From: Campylobacter sp. MIT 97-5078
GTDB taxonomy: Bacteria; Campylobacterota; Campylobacteria; Campylobacterales; Campylobacteraceae
Assembly (NCBI RefSeq): GCF_006864455.1
Contig: NZ_QHLK01000005.1
Coordinates: forward strand, 1 to 64,000
Direction: 5' to 3'
Length of the DNA stretch: 64,000 nt
The position numbers and the translations under genes were made by a program. Positions 16,714 to 26,191 of this stretch are shown piece after piece. The notes under the pieces were generated by a model. That model saw only the letters and a program-made list of their open reading frames with translations, was not told the DNA's origin and made no database searches. Position 1 is the stretch's first letter. Each line of letters starts with the position of its first letter.

Positions 16714-17362
16714 GTTACTTACTTTAAATACCTTTTCAAGACTACTTGAAGGACTTTTGATCACCTTAGAAATTTCTGTTGTTAGTATCATCATCTCTTC
16801 TGTAGGTGGGCTTTTTATGGGCGTTTTGTATAATCTTAAAAATCCTTTTATAAACGCATTTTGTAGATTTTGCCTTGAGTTTATACGCGTTATGCCTTTA
16901 ATCGTGTGGCTTTTTGTGATTTATTTTGGCTTATCGCGTTGGTTTGGACTGAATTTAAGTGCAGTGAGTGCAGCGATTTTAGTATTTAGTATTTGGGGCG
17001 TGTTTGAAATGATGGATTTGGTGCGAGCTGCCCTACAAAGCATACCAAAACATCAATACGAATCAGCTATTAGCCTTGCTTTAAATACTTACGAGCTTTA
17101 TGCTTTTGTGATCTTACCTCAAGCCCTTAGACGCCTAACTCCAGCAAGTATAAATTTGCTTACCAGGATGATCAAAAGCACAACTTTTGCTTTTTTAATC
17201 GGAGCGGTGGAGCTTGCTAAAGTAGGGCAACAAATCATCGAGCTTCATCATAGCAATATTTATGCTTCTTTTGTCATTTATGGTATAATATTTTTTATAT
17301 ATTTTTTATTATGTTATCCGCTTTCTTGGTATTCTCAAATTTTAGAGAAAAAATGGAGTTAA
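16706..17362 (+). CDS. polar amino-acid ABC transporter permease 2
   Basis: 218 residues from the ATG at 16706, which overlaps the stop of the preceding gene and has AAGG upstream. HisM/GlnP-type permease with FIRVMPLIVWLFVIYFGLSR and the EAA loop YESAISLALNTYELYAFVIL. It should pair with the first permease as a heterodimeric channel. It is followed within a few bases by the ATPase gene. Confidence 0.92.
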   Translation: MLELLTLNTFSRLLEGLLITLEISVVSIIISSVGGLFMGVLYNLKNPFINAFCRFCLEFIRVMPLIVWLFVIYFGLSRWFGLNLSAVSAAILVFSIWGVFEMMDLVRAALQSIPKHQYESAISLALNTYELYAFVILPQALRRLTPASINLLTRMIKSTTFAFLIGAVELAKVGQQIIELHHSNIYASFVIYGIIFFIYFLLCYPLSWYSQILEKKWS

Positions 17363-17363
17363 A

Positions 17364-18119
17364 ATGGAAATTTTAAAGATCAGCCATTTGCAAAAATACT
17401 ACGGCTCACACCATGTTTTAAAAGATATAAATTTAAGTGTAAATAAAAAAGAGGTCGTGGTAATACTAGGACCTAGTGGATGTGGCAAATCCACGCTTTT
17501 ACGCTGTGTTAATGGGCTTGAAAGTATAGCAAGTGGAGAAATTTATATCGATAAAGAAAAAATTGATACAAATTTTAAGGATTGGCAAAAGATTCGTCAA
17601 AAAGTTGGTATGGTATTTCAATCTTACGAGCTTTTTGATCACTTAAATGTCGAGCAAAACTTGCTTTTAGCTCCTTTAAAAGTGCAAAAACGCAAAAAAG
17701 AAGAAATTTTACAAGAGGCTATTACTTGGCTTGAAAAAGTGGGCTTAGCACATAAACTTAAGGCTTATCCAAGAGAGCTTAGCGGAGGACAAAAACAACG
17801 CATTGCTATAGTAAGAAGCTTGTGTATGAACCCTGAACTTATGCTTTTTGATGAAGTTACAGCTGCCCTTGATCCAGAAATCGTGCGTGAGGTGCTTGAT
17901 GTTATGCTTAATTTAGCAAAAGATGGTATGAGTATGCTTATAGTTACACATGAAATGGGCTTTGCAAGGGCTGTGGCTGATAAGATAGTGTTTATGGACG
18001 CTGGACAAATCGTTGAAATTTCAATCCCAGAAGAGTTTTTTACCCAACCCAAAACCCAAAGAGCAAGGAAATTTTTAAATTTATTTGATTTTCGTGCAGA
18101 TAGCAAACATAGTGAATAA
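17364..18119 (+). CDS. polar amino-acid ABC transporter ATPase
   Basis: 251 residues, GlnQ-like. Walker A GPSGCGKST at 36-44, Q-loop in GMVFQSYELF, signature ELSGGQKQRIAIVRSL, Walker B LMLFDEVTAALDP and the H-loop VTHEMGFARA are all present, so it should be active. It drives uptake through the two permeases upstream. The same trio follows nssR in C. jejuni as I recall it. Confidence 0.95.
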   Translation: MEILKISHLQKYYGSHHVLKDINLSVNKKEVVVILGPSGCGKSTLLRCVNGLESIASGEIYIDKEKIDTNFKDWQKIRQKVGMVFQSYELFDHLNVEQNLLLAPLKVQKRKKEEILQEAITWLEKVGLAHKLKAYPRELSGGQKQRIAIVRSLCMNPELMLFDEVTAALDPEIVREVLDVMLNLAKDGMSMLIVTHEMGFARAVADKIVFMDAGQIVEISIPEEFFTQPKTQRARKFLNLFDFRADSKHSE

Positions 18120-18132
18120 TCAAAAGCAAAAA

Positions 18133-18165
18133 GCTGTGCGGAGCAAAGCGATAAAAACACACAGC
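18133..18165. terminator. possible terminator between convergent operons
   Basis: GCTGTG (18133-18138) and CACAGC (18160-18165) form a short stem with a long loop in the 57-base gap between the ABC ATPase and ape1, which converge. It is weak because it is short and lacks a clear T run. Confidence 0.3.
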
Positions 18166-18176
18166 CTATTTAACAT

Positions 18177-19364
18177 TTAAAACTGCAACAAAGCTTTTAA
18201 ATCCTTATAAAACTTATCCGCCATAAGCTCATAACCTTGCACGCTTAAATGCACATCTTCTTTTGAATATCCTTGCTCTATCCACAAGTCTTTACCTCCA
18301 CTTTCTTGCATAAATTTATGCATATCAAAGAGCAAGAGTTTTTGCTCTTTGGCAAGTTCGTAAATAGCATCTCTTACTGGGTAAAAATCGTTTGAAAGTT
18401 GATAATCTTTAGCGATTTTTTGTGTAATGCTTGGTGGAGAGATCAGCAAAATCACGGCATTAGGATTTGCTTGTTTGAGCATAGCAATGAAATTTTTATA
18501 ATTTTCTTTAAATTTAATCTTGTTGAAATTTCCCAATAAAACATCATTTGAACCATACGCAAGTATGATAAAATCGCTCTTTATTATATTTAATTGCACT
18601 GGTAAAGCTTTTTGATCCCACTTAAGCCACAAATCAGATCTTGCACCATTAATGCCAAGTGTATCAAGTATAAGATTATTTTTTTCATTATAGATAAAAA
18701 AGCCATTTAGATTTACCCCTTTTTCAAGGGCATAGATACTGATAGGAAAATGTATATTGTTAAATTCTTTATAGTTAAGCCCAGAGTGCGTTGTTTTGAG
18801 TGTATAAGTTTTGCCTTTAGAGTCTTTGAGTATAAAGGCTTCTTTTTTGCTTTTGCTTTCAAAAATGACGCCAAATTTGAAATTTTGCTCTTTGAGATTT
18901 GAGCTAAGTTTTACGAAAGCATTTTTTCTTAAGGCTTTTATACTTATACCGCCTAAGGCGTAGTTTTGCGTGCTATCGTTTTTAGAATTATATAGCTCAA
19001 AGCCCTTGCTTTCATAATTTAACATTAAATTATGTTGGTATTTGGGTTGTAAAGGGTAGCTAAAGCCTATGGCATTGACTCGTATTAGCATTTTTCTTAG
19101 CTCTCTTGAAAAAAAATCAGCTGCCATGTGAGAGTCGCCAAAAATACGAATTTTCAAGTTTTTTTTATCGCTAAGATATCCTTTTAAACGTTCAAGATCA
19201 TTTGAGCTTGCAAAGCTAATTAAAGCTGATCTTGGCTTGTTTAAAAGCTCTTTTTTGCCGATAGACTGGCTTACTCGTATGCTTTTTGGCACACTCATAT
19301 ACACGCAAGCGTTGATAAAAAAAAGCCCAAAAACACACAAAAGAAAGAAGCAGATTTTTTTCAT
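18177..19364 (-). CDS. ape1: peptidoglycan O-acetylesterase Ape1-like, SGNH family
   Basis: 395 residues. An N-terminal hydrophobic export segment ending in INAC could serve as a signal or lipoprotein anchor. SGNH blocks are visible: RIFGDSHMAADFF with nucleophile Ser78, the Gly block LGGISIKAL, the Asn block AYGSNDVLLG, and DVHLSVQGYELMA with catalytic Asp and His. Ape1 removes O-acetyl groups from peptidoglycan MurNAc in the periplasm and so lets lytic enzymes act. It overlaps patB by four bases and is the third gene of the patA-patB-ape1 operon. Confidence 0.82.
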   Translation of the reverse strand: MKKICFFLLCVFGLFFINACVYMSVPKSIRVSQSIGKKELLNKPRSALISFASSNDLERLKGYLSDKKNLKIRIFGDSHMAADFFSRELRKMLIRVNAIGFSYPLQPKYQHNLMLNYESKGFELYNSKNDSTQNYALGGISIKALRKNAFVKLSSNLKEQNFKFGVIFESKSKKEAFILKDSKGKTYTLKTTHSGLNYKEFNNIHFPISIYALEKGVNLNGFFIYNEKNNLILDTLGINGARSDLWLKWDQKALPVQLNIIKSDFIILAYGSNDVLLGNFNKIKFKENYKNFIAMLKQANPNAVILLISPPSITQKIAKDYQLSNDFYPVRDAIYELAKEQKLLLFDMHKFMQESGGKDLWIEQGYSKEDVHLSVQGYELMADKFYKDLKALLQF

Positions 19365-20374
19365 TTAAGCTCGTTTGTATCAAGCTTTTCAAACAAAAGC
19401 TCGGACATAAGTTTCGCACCTTTTATGTTAAAATGCGTGCCATCATCAGCTCTAACTTTAATACTTTTATTGTTTTCATCTCTAATATAGCTTGAATACT
19501 TGCCATCTTCGCTTAAAGCTTGCGTTGTTTGAATGAAAATTTCATTATTTTTAAGGTTTTCACTACGATAAATTTCATTTAAGATTTTGATTTTTTCATT
19601 GAGGCTGTCTTTTTTCACTGGAGGAATTTCATACCATAAAACCTTAGCATTGTGAAGTTTGGCGATTTTGATAATCTCATCGACACGACTGGCATAAATT
19701 TCACGCCATTGTTCGCTGTTAAAGGTTTTATACTTACCCTCAAATTTAATGTCCCAAGGATCATTTGCACCAAGTAAGACAACAAGATACTTTAAGTTTT
19801 TATTTTCCACAAATGCTGCTTGAATTGCACTTGCCCAGTTAAAATAGCTTTTATAGCTTAAACCCGTACTTTGTTTGCTTAAATTTGTGCTTTTGATCTT
19901 AAGTTTGCTTAAATCTCTTGTCAAAGCTAAAGCTACGCCTTGCATTAAAGAATCCCCTATCAGCAAGAACTCTTCGCCTTTTTGGATCACAAGTTTGCTT
20001 GGAATGAGTCTTAAGTTCGCATCAGGGCTTTGTATGCTTATGTTTTCATCAGAATCAAGCATTATTTTGCTTATGTTTTCATCAAATTCACCGATAAGAT
20101 AAGCTTCATTAGAACTTACGTTTATATCATTTATATCATTGGTATTAAATTCACTCAAAGAGCCATAATACAAGGCTTGAGTATCATTGCTTAGCACAGC
20201 TCGAATTTGTTCAAGCTTTACTTTAAAGCCGTTTGCTTCATCTAAAATATCATTTTGAAAAGCTATGTGTAAGTGGTATTTTTGCTCTAGATACGAAGCT
20301 ATGCTTTTATTCATTACAAAAGTAACAATGAAAAAAGTGCTTAGTATCACAAAGAAAAATCTAAAAATTCTCAT
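19361..20374 (-). CDS. patB: peptidoglycan O-acetyltransferase PatB-like, SGNH family
   Basis: 337 residues from the ATG at 20374, three bases short of the patA stop; the longer frame would start inside patA. An N-terminal membrane anchor (RIFRFFFVILSTFFIVTFVM) is followed by a periplasmic SGNH domain: LLIGDSLMQGVALAL (Ser nucleophile), VVLLGANDPWDI and DDGTHFNIKGAKLM. PatB moves acetyl from PatA to MurNAc O-6. The GDSLMQGV block separates it from the Ape1-type neighbour. Confidence 0.82.
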   Translation of the reverse strand: MRIFRFFFVILSTFFIVTFVMNKSIASYLEQKYHLHIAFQNDILDEANGFKVKLEQIRAVLSNDTQALYYGSLSEFNTNDINDINVSSNEAYLIGEFDENISKIMLDSDENISIQSPDANLRLIPSKLVIQKGEEFLLIGDSLMQGVALALTRDLSKLKIKSTNLSKQSTGLSYKSYFNWASAIQAAFVENKNLKYLVVLLGANDPWDIKFEGKYKTFNSEQWREIYASRVDEIIKIAKLHNAKVLWYEIPPVKKDSLNEKIKILNEIYRSENLKNNEIFIQTTQALSEDGKYSSYIRDENNKSIKVRADDGTHFNIKGAKLMSELLFEKLDTNELK

Positions 20375-20375
20375 C

Positions 20376-21749
20376 TTAAAAACTCTCGTAAATAAATTGA
20401 GGTATTCCATTTGGCATAAAAGCAAAAACTATAAGCAAGATTAAAGCCAGCAAAATAGGTTTTAAAAACAAAGGTGTGATATGTAAAATTCGCATACAAT
20501 GTTTTTGAAAATTCACAAATAAAGGATAGATGATAAACAAAGCCACAAAGGACGCAAAGATATAAATATCCTTGTATTCAAGCTCAAAAAAGAAGTTATC
20601 CACGCAGGCTTTGAGATATTCAAACGCTTTATCAAAACTTGGATAATAAAAAAATATCCACGCGAAAGCCACAAAATGAAAGGTTAAAAAACTACCCAGA
20701 TATGGAATTTTTTGCAAATTTAACTTTTGCACAAATGGTAAATGTAAAAATACCACCCCAAGCCCGTGCAAAAGTCCCCAAAATAAGAAATTAATAGTGT
20801 TATTATGCCAAATTCCAGAAAGTGCAAAGGCGATCAATAAATTCACATAAGTTCGCATACGCCCTTTTTTACTTCCGCCTAAAGGGATATAAATATAATC
20901 TCTTATAAAGGTTGAAAGCGAAATGTGCCATCTGTTCCAGAATTCTTTTAAGTTTTTTGAAAGATAGGGCATATCAAAGTTTTTAGGCAAGTTAAAGCCA
21001 AGCATTAAAGCAAAAGCTGTAACCAAATTTACATAACCGCTAAAATCACAATAAATTTGCACGCTAAAAGCATATATCGCACACAAAAGCTCTAAGAAAT
21101 TATGCGTGCTAGGATTTGCTAAAATTTCTTTAGAGTAAATGCCTAAGTAATTAGCGATTAATACCTTTTTAATGATGCCCAAGACGAGCAAGAAAATGAT
21201 TAAATCACCATTTGAAAATTCCTTTTTTTGATGAATTTGTTTGAAAAAAAACTCACTTCTCATGATAGGACCGGCTAATAAAGTCGGAAAAAAAGAAAGA
21301 TAAGTGGCTAAATTTAAAAAAGTTTCGATTTTATGTTCTTTATAAACGCTCACAAGATAGGTGATCGAAGCAAAAGTATAAAAGCTAATGCCTACTGGAA
21401 AAATAAGATCAGAGTTTAAATACTCAAAACCAAAAAACTCCAAAAATTGATCAAAGCTATCTTTAATACTTGTAAAATACTTAAAAAAACATAAATTTAA
21501 AACCACAAAAGAAATGCAAGTAGCAAAAATATATCTTTTTTGACGCACAAAAATCAACAAAGCAAAATAATGAATAAAAAAGGTATAAACAAAAAGCACA
21601 AGAACAAAATAAGGATTCATCAAAATATATACTATATAGCTAAATGCTAAAATGAATATATTTTGTATGCGAAAACTTTCTTTAAAACACCAATGCAGCA
21701 CAAAAAAAGCACAAAACATTAGTGCGAATTCTAAAGAAAAATAAGTCAT
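20376..21749 (-). CDS. patA: peptidoglycan O-acetyltransferase PatA, MBOAT family
   Basis: 457 residues with many membrane helices. MBOAT marks are PVGISFYTFASITYLVSVY, LKEFWNRWHISLSTFIRDYI and the active-site His in ALSGIWHNNTINFLFWGLLH. It carries acetyl across the inner membrane for PatB. It is the first gene of the operon, with the start at 21749. An AlgI-type alginate acetylase is the other member of this family, but the patB and ape1 partners point to peptidoglycan. Confidence 0.88.
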   Translation of the reverse strand: MTYFSLEFALMFCAFFVLHWCFKESFRIQNIFILAFSYIVYILMNPYFVLVLFVYTFFIHYFALLIFVRQKRYIFATCISFVVLNLCFFKYFTSIKDSFDQFLEFFGFEYLNSDLIFPVGISFYTFASITYLVSVYKEHKIETFLNLATYLSFFPTLLAGPIMRSEFFFKQIHQKKEFSNGDLIIFLLVLGIIKKVLIANYLGIYSKEILANPSTHNFLELLCAIYAFSVQIYCDFSGYVNLVTAFALMLGFNLPKNFDMPYLSKNLKEFWNRWHISLSTFIRDYIYIPLGGSKKGRMRTYVNLLIAFALSGIWHNNTINFLFWGLLHGLGVVFLHLPFVQKLNLQKIPYLGSFLTFHFVAFAWIFFYYPSFDKAFEYLKACVDNFFFELEYKDIYIFASFVALFIIYPLFVNFQKHCMRILHITPLFLKPILLALILLIVFAFMPNGIPQFIYESF

Positions 21750-21839
21750 TTCTACCTTTTTTTGAGTGTGTTTGAATTTATAAATTTAAGCTCTGATTTT
21801 AGCTTATTTTGGCTTAAAATGGGGTTAAGGATTTGAATT

Positions 21840-22043
21840 TTAAGACTTTTGTCTTGCTTCTTTTTCGCTGTGCTTGTATAAAAGCTCTTCAAATTTTTGT
21901 ACATTTTGCCGTAATTCTTTAAGCATATTTTCAGCTTCAAGTCCTAGCATTAAAAGTTCATATACTCTTGGACGATCTTTTTTCCATTTGCGTAAGGTTT
22001 TGACATTGATATCAAGTCTGCCTGCTAAATCTCTTTGAGTCAT
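21840..22043 (-). CDS. small helix-turn-helix protein
   Basis: 67 residues from the ATG at 22043, with GGAAAAAG upstream; a TTG start four codons earlier is possible but less likely. The N-terminus MTQRDLAGRLDINVKTLRKW is a clear helix-turn-helix; the rest is an amphipathic helix (ELLMLGLEAENMLKELRQNV). It is probably a small DNA-binding protein, divergent from the acyltransferase gene. No target is known. Confidence 0.7.
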   Translation of the reverse strand: MTQRDLAGRLDINVKTLRKWKKDRPRVYELLMLGLEAENMLKELRQNVQKFEELLYKHSEKEARQKS

Positions 22044-22100
22044 CACTTTTTCCAAAAATTTTTACACAAGCATATATTTTTTAGCTTTAAAATACAACAA

Positions 22101-22144
22101 GGTAAATTTAGGATATTTTAAAGTAAAAAAGGGTAAATTTAGGA
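22101..22144. repeat. 13-bp direct repeats, 31 bp apart
   Basis: GGTAAATTTAGGA occurs at 22101-22113 and again at 22132-22144. The 31-bp pitch is close to three helical turns. The pair lies between the divergent HTH gene and the acyltransferase gene and could be a tandem operator. Confidence 0.55.
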
Positions 22145-22168
22145 CTTTATTTTTCAAACATTAAGTAT

Positions 22169-22177
22169 GGGGCGGGG
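22169..22177 (+). repeat. interrupted G tract at the acyltransferase start
   Basis: GGGGCGGGG follows an AT dinucleotide so that its first G completes an ATG (22167-22169). That ATG reads seven codons and stops at a TGA overlapping the ATG used downstream at 22187. One extra G would put this upstream ATG in frame with the acyltransferase. Campylobacter uses G tracts of this kind for phase variation; here the tract is split by a C. Confidence 0.5.
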
Positions 22178-22186
22178 ACAATATTT

Positions 22187-23437
22187 ATGATAACTTTTCA
22201 AAAAGATGAGAAAAATAATATCATTTACGGGGATTTAAGCAAGCAAAAAAATCTTAAATTTGAATTTAAAGGACGGGATAATATACTTTTCTTTGCCGCA
22301 GAAAGTGCAAATGTTAATGCAACTTTTTATGGAGACAATACACTTTTGTTTATTTCAGGGAATGGTGGTTGGTTATATGGAAGCTTTGTTCTAAATTCGC
22401 ATGGACTTTGTTATATAGGCAAAAACAGCACAAGCAATGGTGTAGATTTTCGAGTACATGAGGGTAAAAATATCATTTTAGGCGATGATGTTATGTATTC
22501 TTGGGGAATTTGGCTAAGCACCTGCGATTATCACTTGATTTTTAATAGCAAGACTTATGCAAGAAATAATTTCAGTAAAAGCATTTATATAGGTGATCAT
22601 GTGTGGTGCGGACAAGAAAGTGCGATTTTAAAAGGTTGTGTTGTAGCAAGTGGAAGCATTTTGGGAGCAAAAAGTGTAAATTCTGGCAAAAAGTTTTCCA
22701 ATTCAATTTATGCAGGAAATCCAAGTCAATTTATAAAAAATGAAATATTTTGGAGTAGGTTAGATCCGTGTGCTTGGGGTAAAGTTCAAACCAAGCAGCA
22801 TATAACCATGCAAACCGAAGACTTCAAATTCACCTTCGAAAAAGAAAAATTCTTAAATCCAGCCTTAATAGAAAAAGAACTAGAAAGTATGGATACAGCT
22901 TTACAAAAACTAGAATTTGTGTATGATTATATCTACAACAACACAGAAAAAAATCGTTTTGCTTTGTTTGAAGAGAGTGATATTAGTGAATGCAAATTAT
23001 ATAAAGATGAGAGCAAAATAGCCTTTAAAGACTTAGAATTTAAAGAACTTCAAAAACTAGAAATTTTTAAACCAAAAGGAGCTAAGGAAAGAATTCAAAA
23101 CACACTTTCATATAAACTTGGCTTAGCAATGATACAAAACTCAAAAAATGCAAGAGGTATTATAAGCTTACCTTTTACTTTACTGAAGATTCAAAGCAAA
23201 CACAAAAAAACTCAAAAACTCTATCAAGAACAAATCAAAATAAATCCAAATTTAAAACTTCCACCTTTGCAAACTTGTGAAGATTATCACGAAGCTATAA
23301 AAGCAAAAGAGCATTTAAGTTATAAGTTGGGAGAAGCTTTGATAAAAGCAAGTAAGGCTTGGTATAAAGGAGGATATGTGAAATTTTTCTTTGAGTTAAG
23401 GAGGATTAAAAACGGCTACAAAAATACTTGCAAATAA
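22187..23437 (+). CDS. left-handed beta-helix O-acetyltransferase-like protein
   Basis: 416 residues. The first 200 are rich in hexapeptide turns ending in YIGDHVWCGQESAILKGCVV and SNSIYAGNPSQFIK, the mark of the LbH acyltransferase family (sialate/capsule O-acetyltransferases such as OatWY-like enzymes); the catalytic His is probable in GDHVW. The C-terminal 200 residues are helical and Lys/Glu-rich, without a known domain. The substrate is not readable. The start at 22187 is the first in-frame ATG and has no strong ribosome site, in line with possible translation through the upstream G-tract ATG. Confidence 0.7.
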   Translation: MITFQKDEKNNIIYGDLSKQKNLKFEFKGRDNILFFAAESANVNATFYGDNTLLFISGNGGWLYGSFVLNSHGLCYIGKNSTSNGVDFRVHEGKNIILGDDVMYSWGIWLSTCDYHLIFNSKTYARNNFSKSIYIGDHVWCGQESAILKGCVVASGSILGAKSVNSGKKFSNSIYAGNPSQFIKNEIFWSRLDPCAWGKVQTKQHITMQTEDFKFTFEKEKFLNPALIEKELESMDTALQKLEFVYDYIYNNTEKNRFALFEESDISECKLYKDESKIAFKDLEFKELQKLEIFKPKGAKERIQNTLSYKLGLAMIQNSKNARGIISLPFTLLKIQSKHKKTQKLYQEQIKINPNLKLPPLQTCEDYHEAIKAKEHLSYKLGEALIKASKAWYKGGYVKFFFELRRIKNGYKNTCK

Positions 23438-23555
23438 ATACATTTTAATTTTAATTTGTGTGTTTTTGTAATAAAAGACAAAGAAGTTCTTAAATTTCAA
23501 GAAAAATTTTTCTTTTTATCGTTACAATTAAAAGAAAAAATTAAGGAGTTTGAAA

Positions 23556-26102
23556 ATGTCTTTTATCAAAGATTATCAAGAAAATGCAAAAGAAAGGGAA
23601 AGCTTAGGCATTTCGCCCCTTCCTTTAAGCGTAGAGCAAACAAAGGCACTTTGCAAAGCTTTACAAGATGAACCAAGCGAGGAACTAGCTTTTTTACTTG
23701 AAAACCGAGTTAATCCGGGTGTTGATGATGCAGCTTTGATTAAATGTGAGTTTTTGGATCAAATTTTAAAGTCAAAAATCAGCTGTAAAGTTATCGATAA
23801 AACAAAGGCTTTAGATATGCTTGAAACTATGCTTGGAGGCTATAATGTCAAGGTTTTAATCGAAGCTTTAAAACAAGATGACACAGCCAAGCAAGCTGCA
23901 AAAGTGCTTTCAAATATCATTTTTGTGCATGATGATTTTCACACCATTTGCGAGTTGAGTAAAAACAATGCTTATGCTAAAGAAGTCTTAGAAAACTGGG
24001 CAAATGCAACTTGGTTTGAAAAAAGAGAAAAACTTCCTGAACTTATCAAGTGTGTAGTATTTAAGGTGCCAGGAGAAACTAATACTGATGATTTAAGTCC
24101 AGCAGGGGATGCTTTTACAAGAAGTGACATCCCACTTCATGCTCTAGCTATGCTTAAAAACCGCCAACCCGGAAGCCTTGAAAAGATAGCAGAGCTTAAA
24201 AAAAGCGGACGCGAAGTTGTGTATGTAGGTGATGTCGTAGGCACAGGTTCTAGTAGAAAATCAGCCATAAACTCTATACAATGGCATATGGGAAAAGATA
24301 TCAAAGGTGTGCCAAACAAACGCACAGCTGGCGTAGTCATGGGATCAACCATAGCGCCAATTTTCTTTAACACAGCTGAAGACAGCGGAGCTTTGCCTAT
24401 AGTATGTGATGTAAGTAAGCTTGAAATGGGTGATGAGTTTGAAATTCATCCTTACAAGGGCGAAATTATCAAAAATGGCGAAGTCATAGCTAAATTTAAA
24501 CTTAGCCCAAATACTATCTATGATGAAGTAAGGGCTGGTGGAAGAATCCCACTTATCATAGGACGTGGTTTATGTGCTAAGGCAAGAGAATTTCTAGGCT
24601 TAGAAACAGAACAAATTTTCATTAAGCCTGAACAACCTCAAAACTCAAGCGGAGGCTATACTCTAGCACAAAAAATGCTTGGTAGAGCCTGTGGGGTTGA
24701 TGGGGTGCGTCCGGGTATGTATATAGAGCCTATGGCTTTAACCGTTGGTTCTCAAGATACAACCGGACCTATGACAAGAGATGAGATCAAAGAGCTTGCC
24801 TCGCTTGGCTTTAATGCTGATATGGTTATGCAAAGTTTTTGTCATACCGCAGCTTATCCAAAGGTAAGTGATTCAAATTTACATAAAACTTTACCATATT
24901 TCATAACAAGTCGTGGTGGTGTGAGCTTAAAGCCGGGTGATGGAGTCATTCACAGCTGGCTTAACCGCCTTGTGTTGCCTGATACAGTTGGCACTGGAGG
25001 GGACTCTCATACCCGCTTTCCTATAGGCATTTCTTTTCCTGCTGGAAGTGGGCTTGTCGCCTTTGCTGCTGTAACTGGTTCTATGCCTTTAAATGTGCCT
25101 GAAAGCATTTTAGTGCGTTTTAGCGGGAAACTTCAACCCGGAGTTACTTTAAGGGATTTGGTTAATGCTATACCTTATTATGCGATTAAAGAAGGACAAT
25201 TAACAGTAGCTAAGCAAGGTAAGAAAAATATTTTTGCTGGTAAAATCTTAGAAATAGAGGGCTTGCCAAATTTAAAAGTCGAACAAGCCTTTGAATTAAG
25301 CGATGCTTCAGCTGAAAGAAGTGCAGCTGCTTGTTGTGTGGATCTTAGCGTAGAAAGCGTAAGTGAGTATATTAAATCAAACATTACTTTAATAGAAGCC
25401 ATGATACAAGCAGGTTATGAAGATAAAAAAACCCTTGCAAGAAGAGCTGAAAAGATGAAAAAATGGCTTGAAAAACCAGAGCTTTTAAGGGCTGATAAAG
25501 ACGCAAAATATGCTTATGTCTTCGAGATCAACTTAAATGATATCAAAGAGCCTATTTTAGCCTGCCCTAATGATCCAGATGATGTAGCAAGCTTAAGCGA
25601 AGTTTTAGCTGATAGCAAACGTCCAAAACACATAGATGAAGTTTTTGTTGGCTCTTGCATGACAAATATAGGGCATTACAGGGCTTTGGGTGAAATTTTA
25701 AAAGGCAAAGGTATGATAGATACGAGGCTTTGGGTAGTGCCACCAACAAAAATGGATAAAGCACAACTTAGCACTGAAGGGTATTATAGTGTATTTGGTG
25801 CTGCTGGAGCAAGGATAGAAGTGCCGGGTTGCTCACTATGCATGGGTAATCAAGCTAGAGTAGCTGATGGAGCTGTAGTATTTTCAACCTCAACTAGAAA
25901 TTTCGATAATAGAATGGGTATAGGTGCACAAGTATATCTTGGCAGTGCTGAACTAGCTGCTGTTTGTGCCTTACTAGGACGCTTACCAAATGTGAGTGAA
26001 TATCTCGAACTTGTTAAAGACAAGCTTGATGATAGCAAGAAAAGCGAAATTTACAAATATCTTAATTTTAATGAGATTCAGGATTTTGAGCTTGTGGATT
26101 AA
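23556..26102 (+). CDS. acnB: aconitate hydratase B
   Basis: 848 residues from the ATG at 23556, with AAGGAG seven bases upstream. AcnB interconverts citrate and isocitrate in the TCA cycle. The swivel domain and HEAT-like start are followed by the catalytic body. The three 4Fe-4S ligands lie in [14 protein letters not shown] and [12 protein letters not shown]. The length and domain order (swivel near the N-terminus) identify AcnB rather than AcnA. Confidence 0.97.
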   Translation: MSFIKDYQENAKERESLGISPLPLSVEQTKALCKALQDEPSEELAFLLENRVNPGVDDAALIKCEFLDQILKSKISCKVIDKTKALDMLETMLGGYNVKVLIEALKQDDTAKQAAKVLSNIIFVHDDFHTICELSKNNAYAKEVLENWANATWFEKREKLPELIKCVVFKVPGETNTDDLSPAGDAFTRSDIPLHALAMLKNRQPGSLEKIAELKKSGREVVYVGDVVGTGSSRKSAINSIQWHMGKDIKGVPNKRTAGVVMGSTIAPIFFNTAEDSGALPIVCDVSKLEMGDEFEIHPYKGEIIKNGEVIAKFKLSPNTIYDEVRAGGRIPLIIGRGLCAKAREFLGLETEQIFIKPEQPQNSSGGYTLAQKMLGRACGVDGVRPGMYIEPMALTVGSQDTTGPMTRDEIKELASLGFNADMVMQSFCHTAAYPKVSDSNLHKTLPYFITSRGGVSLKPGDGVIHSWLNRLVLPDTVGTGGDSHTRFPIGISFPAGSGLVAFAAVTGSMPLNVPESILVRFSGKLQPGVTLRDLVNAIPYYAIKEGQLTVAKQGKKNIFAGKILEIEGLPNLKVEQAFELSDASAERSAAACCVDLSVESVSEYIKSNITLIEAMIQAGYEDKKTLARRAEKMKKWLEKPELLRADKDAKYAYVFEINLNDIKEPILACPNDPDDVASLSEVLADSKRPKHIDEVFVGSCMTNIGHYRALGEILKGKGMIDTRLWVVPPTKMDKAQLSTEGYYSVFGAAGARIEVPGCSLCMGNQARVADGAVVFSTSTRNFDNRMGIGAQVYLGSAELAAVCALLGRLPNVSEYLELVKDKLDDSKKSEIYKYLNFNEIQDFELVD

Positions 26103-26145
26103 GAGAACTTTGACTATAATTAACTTTTGTTTATAAGCAATACAG

Positions 26146-26171
26146 TATTTTAAGGCTTTTGCCTTAAAATA
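26146..26171 (+). terminator. acnB terminator
   Basis: TATTTTAAGGC and GCCTTAAAATA make an 11-bp perfect stem closed by TTTT, starting 44 bases after the acnB stop and followed by a T-rich stretch. A TATAAT at 26115-26120 precedes it and could serve the next gene. Confidence 0.7.
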
Positions 26172-26191
26172 TGAGTTTTTGAGGGGATTTT

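Noticed and set aside
21752-21940. 62-residue minus-strand ORF next to patA
   Set aside because: Overlaps the small HTH gene in another frame; low-complexity Lys-rich text with no family marks.
23456-23671. 71-residue ORF before acnB
   Set aside because: It overlaps the acnB start in another frame, and acnB has the strong ribosome site and family match.
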